A stretch of 23,003 bases of DNA, taken from the IMG/VR virus record IMGVR_UViG_3300030044_000196, positions 1 through 23,003 of that record; one strand, written 5' to 3'. Below the pieces are notes generated by a model, which saw only the letters and a list, made by a program, of their open reading frames with translations, made no database searches and was not told where the DNA came from. Both the position numbers and the translations under genes were made by a program. Shown piece after piece: positions 1 to 7,600 of this stretch; positions within the stretch are counted from its first letter, which is position 1, and the number at the start of each line of letters is the position of its first letter. The stretch comes from a virus.

Positions 1-2
1 AC

Positions 3-575
3 ACAACAATGGGGTTTGCACTAGTAGTTTATGACGCTATCAATAGTTGCTATTCGTCTGTTGACTTCAACTCCCTGAGTGGTGCTGGCGCTAAGCAGTT
101 TGCTGCTATTACAATTGGAACACTTGCCCTGTACGCTATTACGACAGATGACAGGATTGTCCAGTTGTACTCTGCTCCTACTGTAGAATCTGGGGTTGTG
201 CGTCTCGGATCTGTCGCATCACAAGATCCTGAGAAAGAATTGCAAGTTATAGATGTCAGGGCAATCTTCACCAATATCACCAAAGACTTCTCTGTCACTT
301 GTCATCTATTCGTGAACAATAGATATGATGGCTCTATCACAGAGAAACTCAAGTATGTTCCGCCCGCCAACACTTACACCGGTCCATCAATAGGTTTAGA
401 CGTTGGCACGCAAACTAACTCTATACGATTTCCTTTTAACTCATCACAAGGGTGGAAGGCATTCCCTGTGATTTCTTGGACTGATGGAGCATCACTAACA
501 TCTGTCTCTATCAGTACAAAAGATGTTATGCCACTACAACCTCTCCGCACACAAGCAGTCGTCGATCAATCATAA
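3..575 (+). CDS. Virion structural protein, C-terminal part (5' end outside window)
   Basis: The reading frame is already open at the first base, so this is the C-terminal part of a longer gene; the ATG at 9 is probably internal. The visible 190 or so residues are rich in Val, Thr, Ser and Ile, alternate polar and hydrophobic residues, and carry no signal peptide or membrane segment, as expected for beta-sheet tail or capsid proteins. The gene lies 5 bases upstream of an adaptor-like gene and just before the internal-virion block. By T7-like order it could be a tail-nozzle (tail tubular protein B-type) or DNA-stabilising protein, but no diagnostic motif supports this. Structural role fairly likely, exact identity not. 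Confidence 0.6.
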   Translation, partial: TTMGFALVVYDAINSCYSSVDFNSLSGAGAKQFAAITIGTLALYAITTDDRIVQLYSAPTVESGVVRLGSVASQDPEKELQVIDVRAIFTNITKDFSVTCHLFVNNRYDGSITEKLKYVPPANTYTGPSIGLDVGTQTNSIRFPFNSSQGWKAFPVISWTDGASLTSVSISTKDVMPLQPLRTQAVVDQS

Positions 576-580
576 TACAT

Positions 581-1564
581 ATGCCACTTTCCTACATACT
601 AATGCGTACAGGTCAGAAGATTGGGCTTAACCCTGCTGACAGCACACAGAGAGCACTTCTCCTTAACTATGTCAACGAAGCTGCGAGAGAGTTGTATGAC
701 CAATCTGACCCTCCTGGGTCACAGATGGAGGAAGTGTTTAAGGTCAACGGTGACCAGACAATCTCCTGCCCTCAAAGAGTCGGACCTTTGCGGGGGGTAA
801 GAGAGTTAGACAGTCAGATTACTTGGTCGATAAACAAGATGCGTCCAAGGTATAATCAGTTCAACTGGCCTGATAGTTGGAGGAACTTGAGGTTGAAGAA
901 TGTACAGGCACTTCAATGTACTGTGACCAATACGTCTGTTGGAGTGATTACTGTTCCGTTTGTTGAGAATCCTCCTATCAAGATCTCTGTCTCTGGCCCT
1001 ACTGCCTATGCTACCAATGTGTCAGAGACTATTGTGATGTCCTCTGTGTCTGTTCAAACCATCAACCAGTACAATGACTTCACTTCTGTGAAGAAAGATA
1101 GAGTTAATACTTGTGATGTGACTCTCTCTGATATTGATGGGAAGGTTCTTACAGTCATCCCCAATAACCAACTTGCTGCTCAGTACCAGATTATTGATGT
1201 CTCTCAGTGTCCTTGGCTTGCTACCTCAACAAACGTGATGGAACACTATGTTGAGATCCTCTACAAGCAAGCAAACATAGAGTTGTCAAATGACCAAGAT
1301 GAGTTTGTGTTTGGAAAGATCTATGATGACATCATCGTAAACAAGACTCTACAGATCTACTACGAAGAAGTCAATCCTGCAACTGCGATGGCTTATGATG
1401 CTAAAGCTACCAGGTCACTTGCAAGAAAGACAGAGGATCAGAATAGAGCTACTGAAGATGTCATTGCTACTGTAGCGAATCCTCATGATGTTCTACTTCC
1501 ACGTGTCCGGGCAGGAAGAAGGAAATATTACAGGGGGTATGGCGGTAGAGGATATGGTTATTAA
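581..1564 (+). CDS. Putative head-tail adaptor / DNA-packaging stabilisation protein
   Basis: A 327-aa protein. Its N-terminus is helical (about residues 1-42, including LLNYVNEAARELYDQ), followed by a long Val/Thr/Ser-rich, probably beta-sandwich, middle (about 50-225). A second helical region follows (about 225-290) and then a basic, Tyr/Gly/Arg-rich tail ending RGYGGRGYGY. A helical 'number of sites/adaptor' start followed by a beta domain is typical of podovirus connector or tail-tube adaptors. The ATG follows the upstream stop by 5 bases. There is no catalytic motif. The aromatic-glycine tail could contact DNA or another virion protein, which is inference. Function rests on gene order and general shape, so the name is tentative. 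Confidence 0.45.
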   Translation: MPLSYILMRTGQKIGLNPADSTQRALLLNYVNEAARELYDQSDPPGSQMEEVFKVNGDQTISCPQRVGPLRGVRELDSQITWSINKMRPRYNQFNWPDSWRNLRLKNVQALQCTVTNTSVGVITVPFVENPPIKISVSGPTAYATNVSETIVMSSVSVQTINQYNDFTSVKKDRVNTCDVTLSDIDGKVLTVIPNNQLAAQYQIIDVSQCPWLATSTNVMEHYVEILYKQANIELSNDQDEFVFGKIYDDIIVNKTLQIYYEEVNPATAMAYDAKATRSLARKTEDQNRATEDVIATVANPHDVLLPRVRAGRRKYYRGYGGRGYGY

Positions 1565-1567
1565 TAT

Positions 1568-1741
1568 ATGAACACCTACGAACAACTTGCAAAGGAGAGA
1601 GACTCTCTAGCAAGAGTAGTCAAGGAAGGTCGTAAAGGGACAGTATACCATACAGTAGCTGTAAAGAGGTTGGAAGAGATCAGAAGAAGAATTAAACAAA
1701 CAGTAAAGGACTACAACCAAAATGAGCGCAAGAAAGTATAG
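1568..1741 (+). CDS. Small basic helical ORF, 57 aa
   Basis: An ORF of 57 codons starting at the ATG three bases after the upstream stop (TAA, 1562-1564) and ending TAG at 1739-1741. It overlaps the start of the next gene (1722) by 20 bases, the compact style seen throughout this window. The peptide begins MNTYEQLAKERDSLARV and is very rich in Lys, Arg and Glu, so it is predicted to be almost entirely helical or coiled coil and strongly basic at its C-terminus. A GAGGA stretch about 15 bases upstream is a weak ribosome site. I do not recognise the family. It fills what would otherwise be a 157-base gap between virion genes, which supports it being real. Confidence 0.55.
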   Translation: MNTYEQLAKERDSLARVVKEGRKGTVYHTVAVKRLEEIRRRIKQTVKDYNQNERKKV

Positions 1742-2132
1742 AGTGCCAATTGGCACATTTCATGCTACGTTATGTGAGATGACACCTACGTTCAAAGATC
1801 TTCTTGACTTTGTGATGGCTAACAAAGGGCAGGAGATCTTTGAAGGAAGGACTGAATTGGAGATTGCCTCTTTGTTGAAGAAGGGGATTGATGAACAGTC
1901 TATGTACTTTGAACAGGGACTTGACGGGAAGATTGCTGGGATGATACTTGCAGAGTTTATCCCAGAGAAGAAATTGTGTTTCGTCACATTCAACATGGCA
2001 ATGTCTCTTGAACGACTTGGGAGGTTTGCTGCCAAACTCAAAGAGAGACATCCAGATTTTACACTTGCAGGAATACGACATGGTCGTGCAGTCTATTACA
2101 ACACTAAAAAACTTTATAGGAAGCTAATATGA
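1722..2132 (+). CDS. GNAT-fold-like internal virion protein (T7 gp13 analogue?)
   Basis: A 136-aa protein. The segment at about residues 66-101 (GLDGKIAGMILAEF, then PEKKLCFVTFNMAM) has the beta4-beta5 pattern of GNAT-type acetyltransferase folds. I do not see the usual acetyl-CoA pyrophosphate loop (Q/R-x-x-G-x-G/A), so catalysis is doubtful. In T7-like phages a small protein with this fold (gp13) sits at the head of the internal-virion block, and this gene holds that place here. It overlaps the 57-aa ORF and ends in an ATGA overlap with the next gene (2129), implying coupled translation. Alternative: an active acetyltransferase acting on host protein; less likely from position. Confidence 0.5.
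   Translation: MSARKYRVPIGTFHATLCEMTPTFKDLLDFVMANKGQEIFEGRTELEIASLLKKGIDEQSMYFEQGLDGKIAGMILAEFIPEKKLCFVTFNMAMSLERLGRFAAKLKERHPDFTLAGIRHGRAVYYNTKKLYRKLI
1744..1757. repeat. 14-bp perfect palindrome GTGCCAATTGGCAC
   Basis: A perfect 14-bp palindrome inside the 5' end of the GNAT-like gene. Its right half forms the -24 part of a sigma-54-like match read on the + strand (TTGGCACATTTCATGCT, 1750-1766). That match has GG-N10-GC spacing but a single mismatch in the -12 box (ATGC instead of TTGC). Because it lies in coding sequence it may be chance. A role as an operator or promoter is inference. Confidence 0.25.
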
Positions 2133-3043
2133 TTAACAATTTCAAGGTTGAACAGAAGATGGGGTTAAGGTATTATAATGGAGGTGCTAGTGATGGTAGT
2201 ACACAATCACAAGGTACTAGTTCTTCGCAGTCAGGTGGTATGAGTCAGTCTGCTTCGCAGGCTCAACTAAACCCAACACAGTTGTTGAACCTATACTCTC
2301 AAGGTCTTCCTTCTATGTTGAACACTGCAAACAAGGCAGTGCAAAGTACCGCTGCCGCCCCGGCATTGAACGCTGCTACCACTGGGGCAACCAATGCAGT
2401 TAATGCTATTAACTTAAATGGTCTTTCTCCAGGTGAGGGTAATGCTGTAGAACGGTCTACCAACCAACAGAATCAAGCAACTGGCAATCTTGGAGTCAAC
2501 AACCCCACCAACACAACTGCCAATGCTATGAACTTTGGTAATGCGTTTAACAATAAGATTGGGCTGATGAATCAGACAACAGCCAATGCTGCTAGTGTTG
2601 CAAATGCTGGCAATACTGCTCTCAATACAGTTGGCAATGTGTTTGCACCTCTTGCTGCTAATGCCAACACCGCTGTGTCTAATTCTAACTCACTGTACGG
2701 CGCACAGAGTGCAGGTCAGAATACTGGTTCTGGACAGAACTCTTCTGCACAAGGTGGTATTTGCTACCTAACTACTGCTTGTTGTCAATACAAAGGTCTT
2801 CCTGATGATTGCGAAGAACTCACACTCCTCCGGAAGTTCAGGGATGAGTTTGTTCCTAAAGGGCTAGTTGATGACTACTATGCAATGCAGAATCAACTCC
2901 TTCCGAAAGTTCAAGGTAATGCAGAGACGTTGGAATATATCTGGCAAGTTGTCAGGAAGTGTGTTGAGGACATCAAGCACGACAGAAAAGAATCTGCCCT
3001 TAACCGATATACCAACATGGTTGAGTACCTGAAAGGACTATAA
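2129..3043 (+). CDS. Low-complexity virion protein with C-terminal CFI-box-like cysteine module
   Basis: A 304-aa protein with two parts. Residues about 15-208 are a low-complexity stretch rich in Ser, Gln, Gly, Asn, Ala and Thr, typical of flexible internal-virion proteins. Residues about 212-304 are a compact, charged domain beginning CYLTTACC, then CEELTLLRKFRDEF. This resembles the CFI-box C-terminal module (consensus beginning C-F/Y-I/L-A/T-T-A) found at the ends of assorted bacterial and phage proteins, whose function is not established. The start overlaps the upstream stop as ATGA; a second ATG at 2159 is possible. Its position matches T7 gp14. Virion or ejection role is inferred. Confidence 0.5.
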   Translation: MINNFKVEQKMGLRYYNGGASDGSTQSQGTSSSQSGGMSQSASQAQLNPTQLLNLYSQGLPSMLNTANKAVQSTAAAPALNAATTGATNAVNAINLNGLSPGEGNAVERSTNQQNQATGNLGVNNPTNTTANAMNFGNAFNNKIGLMNQTTANAASVANAGNTALNTVGNVFAPLAANANTAVSNSNSLYGAQSAGQNTGSGQNSSAQGGICYLTTACCQYKGLPDDCEELTLLRKFRDEFVPKGLVDDYYAMQNQLLPKVQGNAETLEYIWQVVRKCVEDIKHDRKESALNRYTNMVEYLKGL

Positions 3044-3048
3044 GACCT

Positions 3049-3294
3049 ATGGATGAACAACCTGTATGGTCTATATATGGACTTCCCAACCCAGGGCAAG
3101 CTAATCCTGGAGGTACATCTGCTGGTCAGGGGCAAACACAACCTCTTGTTGGAGGTGGACTTCAACAGCAAAAGCAAGGTGAGGGGTATGATGCGACGGC
3201 AAGTAAGATTAATGATATGTCTGCTGCTATGGGTGGCACTACTGCCCTTCCATCTTCTGGTGAACTGATTGGTAAACTTTTAGCTTTTCTATAA
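3049..3294 (+). CDS. Small Gly/Gln-rich virion-block protein, 81 aa
   Basis: An 81-aa protein. It is dominated by Gly, Gln, Pro and Ser up to about residue 50, then has a short amphipathic segment and a hydrophobic C-terminal end (LIGKLLAFL). It starts five bases after the previous stop, with AAAGGA about 13 bases upstream as a plausible ribosome site, and is followed after three bases by the next gene. There is no recognisable domain. Composition and location match its neighbours, so it is probably a minor internal-virion or assembly protein. An overlapping +1-frame reading from 3053 is treated as a shadow because this frame has the neighbouring composition. Confidence 0.5.
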   Translation: MDEQPVWSIYGLPNPGQANPGGTSAGQGQTQPLVGGGLQQQKQGEGYDATASKINDMSAAMGGTTALPSSGELIGKLLAFL

Positions 3295-3297
3295 CTT

Positions 3298-4677
3298 ATG
3301 AGTGCTGCTGGCGTTCAACTTTTAATGAGTCTTTTTGGTCATATGCTCTACGGAGGGCAACCACAAGCTAATCCTGAATACACTAAACAACAACAGTTGA
3401 ATAGTGATCCCAACTACAATGGGCCTGTTGATTCTAACTTACCGAAGATGACTCCATATAGACAACCCGGGCCGTGGGAAAGTCTTCTTGCACCTGAGGT
3501 TGCCAATAGGGAGTGGACTCTCAACAACCAAGGTAATCAAGCTCTCTTAGACGATCAGAACCAGTTCCGAGTAGCTCAACAACAAGTTGGTCGTCTAGGT
3601 CCTGTACAGGGACTTACACCTGACCAGCAGGCAGAGTACTATCGCCATAGCCCAACTGCTGGAGGACAACTTGCCAATGCCACTGCACAGAATGAGATTG
3701 GTGATAATGTGCAAGGTATCACTGCTGCCACCGACAAACTGTTTGAGCAAAATAAAGGTCGTTCTGAGCTGGCAAAACAGAATGTTGGTATTCCGCAGGG
3801 GGATGTAGATGTCCAGAAAGCACTCAATGACTTGACACTTGGTTCTAGGGTACCACTTGAGTATGGGCAGAATGCCAACCAGCAATGGTGGGAGAACAAT
3901 GGACAACCAAGAGTCAATGCTGGTCGTGCTATCTCAGCACAGGGAACACTCAATACGGCACCAGTGATCAATGACATCAATGCTCTCAATGCTCAGACAG
4001 AGCGTGACGAGGCAGGTAGTCGTTCGAGGCTGGAACCTACTACTTATGAGGCTCGTCAAGTTGAAGGTCAGTATGATGCTTTACACCCTAATGATCCATA
4101 CAACCCAAGAGCTGGATTCTTCCTAGATGGACGCTACTACCCAGGACAACCTGACTTTAAAACAGCGATGAATAATAGTATGACTGGTGGTATGCAACAA
4201 CCAGTTACCCTGTCGTCTGGATTGTCTGGCCAAGTTGCTCGTCCTTCGTACCAGCCAACTATCTCTGGGTCGTTGCTTAGCAATACACATGGTTCTCCCT
4301 CGTACGCAGACGACTGGAGAAATGCTCCTGGGATGAGACCTTACGTAGACCCAGTGCCTACTGCATCTAACCCTACAACTGAGACTACTGGTTATCATGA
4401 CAATCCTGATGTACAGAGTTTGACCCAACAAGCAAGAGAAGAACATGATCAAAACGGAGTTACTCCTAGGTACAAACAATTGGTACAGAAACTTGAACAA
4501 CTTCACAACAAACTGGATGAGGAGACTCCACAGCAGAAGGTTACAAGAACGATTAATGAGTATGTAAAGTCTATCTCCAATCCTGTAGAGGAAAAGAAAA
4601 AGAAAGACTACATCAATGCAAATCAGAATCTCAATGATTTTGCACACGTTCGTACCAATACTTCCAACACCTACTGA
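3298..4677 (+). CDS. Internal virion / ejection protein candidate, 459 aa
   Basis: A 459-aa protein with a short hydrophobic N-terminus (about residues 1-18, MSAAGVQLLMSLFGHMLY), then a long Gln/Asn/Pro/Gly/Thr-rich, largely disordered body. A charged helical stretch near the C-terminus (about 375-440, with LEQLHNKLDEE and a Lys cluster) could be a coiled coil. There are no cysteines forming a site and no enzyme motif. It sits directly before the 1488-aa protein with a two-base gap. By order and size it may play the T7 gp14/gp15 part: an internal core protein ejected with the DNA. No sequence motif proves this. Confidence 0.5.
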   Translation: MSAAGVQLLMSLFGHMLYGGQPQANPEYTKQQQLNSDPNYNGPVDSNLPKMTPYRQPGPWESLLAPEVANREWTLNNQGNQALLDDQNQFRVAQQQVGRLGPVQGLTPDQQAEYYRHSPTAGGQLANATAQNEIGDNVQGITAATDKLFEQNKGRSELAKQNVGIPQGDVDVQKALNDLTLGSRVPLEYGQNANQQWWENNGQPRVNAGRAISAQGTLNTAPVINDINALNAQTERDEAGSRSRLEPTTYEARQVEGQYDALHPNDPYNPRAGFFLDGRYYPGQPDFKTAMNNSMTGGMQQPVTLSSGLSGQVARPSYQPTISGSLLSNTHGSPSYADDWRNAPGMRPYVDPVPTASNPTTETTGYHDNPDVQSLTQQAREEHDQNGVTPRYKQLVQKLEQLHNKLDEETPQQKVTRTINEYVKSISNPVEEKKKKDYINANQNLNDFAHVRTNTSNTY

Positions 4678-4679
4678 TT

Positions 4680-7600
4680 ATGCCCATCGACCCACGTCTT
4701 ACAAAAGAAGATATTGAAGAACTGAAAGCAAAGGGCATTGACCCCGAGCAGTTCGTTGTGACTGGTCGAGGTGACCAAGGTCAACAGTCTGGGATGTCCT
4801 CTGCCCAAGCTGCTGGTGCGACTCTCACGGGTAATGCTGGTGGTATCATAGGTGGTGGTGTTGGTGTTGGTGGTGCTGGTGCTTTGCTTGCACCTTGGCT
4901 AGCTGGACCTGAGGCTGGTATCCCTGCTGACTTGATGATGTTAGTCGCTGCGGGGTTGGCTGGTGCTGGTGGTGGTTATGTCGGGCAGAAAGCACAACAA
5001 GCTCTACAGTCAGAACAAACCAACCAAGCACAACAACAAGCACTTGAAGAAGCACAAAGAACTCATCCTCTTGTATCTGGCGCTACTGACATCATCGCCT
5101 CTGCTCTTGCATCTGGTGGTGCTCCTTCGTGGTCTGCTCCCCTGAGGGCACTCGGTGGTGAGAGAGAAGCAATCAAACACGTATTAATGGGTGCAGTTGC
5201 CAACCCCGCGATCAATGCTGGTATTCAATATGGTACTACCGGTGAGTTGCCAACGGCAGGGGAGGTAGCTTCACAGGCCGGGGCGGGATTGCTGTTTGGC
5301 GGTGGGTATAACCCACTTGGGAGGATCGGACAGAAGAGAGTACAGCCTCAGACAGAACAATCACAAGAGGAAAACTCTAATGGTACTCCACCTCCGCCCG
5401 ACGAGGAGAAGAATGATGAGGGGTTCACTATTAGTGCTAAGGAGATACAGGAGTCATTATCTGGGATCAACCGTAGGCTTGAGGTTGATCATAACTCTCC
5501 CTACTACCAGGAGAATGAGCAGGGGTTCATTATTGGTGATAAGGAGGTAAAGGAGGCATTCTCTAAGAATAACCCCAAGCCAAAAGCTCCAGAAGATGCT
5601 GCTACATCGACGGACTACTATGCTGCTAAGACTGCATGGAGTAGGTCTACGGCTCTACCTGTTGAGGAAAAGAGAGCGTGGTTACATGACCAATGGGTCA
5701 AGAGACAACAGACTCAGATAGAACAACCACAAGAACCTCTTAACAATATCAAAGAAGGTGAAACTACCACTCCAGCATCCGAAGAGTTTGATCCTAGAGG
5801 ATTCAAACCGTACACCGGCCAGGAGATTCCAGAGTCATTACCGTCAACACCAAAAGAAGAGGCTAACACTACCACGGAGGACCCTACTCGATTGGTGAAT
5901 AGTGAAGCACAGCCACATGATGATGATGAAGGTCCTAATAGGGCTACTGACAGCGCTACTGGTGGTACTCAGCAGACCGTTGGTGAGTTTAAACCGACAG
6001 ATCAGTATATGCAATATCTTGCCTCTATTAGAGAGAGAGATATGCGCCGCAATCAATTCGTACCTCCTACTATAAAGGAACCTCAACTACCTACTGATAA
6101 GTTTCCAGAGTTACCGCCTGCTAAACCTGTCAGTGCTAATACTCTTAGAATAACTAAAGACCAATTACTACCATCTTCTGTTGGTAGAACCGAATCCATT
6201 CCTGAGATCAATCCATTTGACCATCTTGCTCCTGTCTATCCTCATAGTACTCCTGAACAAGCTAATGAGGCTAAGAATCTTACAACTAAACAAACACAAG
6301 GTAGTTGGCAAGACAAGGCTGATGAATGGAACTCTAAGTTGGAGAACATGAAGTCAGGTTGGAATCCTAACCAACTCCATGCTTTTGGGATTATCCCACA
6401 CGTCTGGGACACTGCAATCTCTCTTGCTCAGCATGCAATCAAACTGACAGGTAAGGTAGCTGATGGTGTTAATGCGTTCATGAAACACGTCAAGTACAAC
6501 CACATAGGTCCTGCCATCGACGAACAAGCTCTTCGTGACCACATAACAAAACAACTAGGAGATCAAAATGCCATACAAAAGTCAAGCACAAGCGGGGTTC
6601 TTCCACAGTCACCAAAAGAAACTGTCCAAGCAGGGAGTCAACATCAAGGAGTGGGACAAAGCAAGCAAGGGCAAAAAGCTACCTTACAAGGTGGGACCAC
6701 TCACAATGCACCACCCAGCGATCAAGGACAAGTCAACCCAGTAAGTGGTAAGGACTTTGGTCCTTTTAGGAAGATTGCTGGGTCTGTCTTGGACAATGTT
6801 CGTGCCCTTCCACATAAGGGTGCTCGTGCACTGGCAGATGCTATGCAGAGTGCGCTGAACAAACAACAGTTACTCATTGGGAAATACAAGAATGCTTCCC
6901 TCGATGCTGTACAGTCAAAGGGCGGATTGTCGAAGTATGAACCGGGAGTTCTCAATAGAGCAATTGACAAGTTCATGACTACTGGTGTTAAGCCTACTAA
7001 CTTAGCACCTAAGTTGCAGAAATGGTTCGATACCAACAAGGCTCTACTGCATCAATTTGGTCAGGAGCACATCCAAGCAAAAGTCCCGATCAAGAACCCC
7101 AACGGCTCTGTTCGACTGATGCAACAGAAAGAGAACTACTGGCCAACGATGGCTAACCAGCAGACAGAAGACATCTTTCGTCAGGGGACAGACCATGCAA
7201 AGATGACCGCACTGAAGGGTGATTGGATGGACTACTACACAAAGAAGTTGGGATACACTCCACAAGAAGCAGAGGACAAGTTCAACAACTGGAAATCTAG
7301 TGCTGCTGGTTCTTTGCAACAGAGTAACCTCAACCACCAAGACTACTTCAATGCCATTCGCCGCGCGCAAGGTGATCCACTTCCACCTTCCTTCAGGGAA
7401 CAAGATCCAGTGAAGAATATGTCACGGTACTTTGACCGTGCTTTAACTTCGTTGGCTCACTACACAGAGGTAGAGAAGAACCCAAAGGCAATGGCTGCTG
7501 TTGGTGCGACAAAGGATGCTTGGGGGAATAACATTCCCAAGGACCCTGAAGGGTCTATTGCCAACAATGACTATGTGAAAGCTGCCCTTGGGCAATATCA

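Noticed and set aside
2159-2180. N-terminal myristoylation-type start (MGLRYY) for the CFI-box protein
   Set aside because: The residues needed after MG are not present and bacteria do not myristoylate in this way; the ATGA-coupled start at 2129 is preferred.
4123-4647. 174-aa ORF on the - strand
   Set aside because: It is opposite the 459-aa virion gene, has a Leu/Arg/Cys-rich improbable composition and no ribosome site; a reverse-frame shadow.
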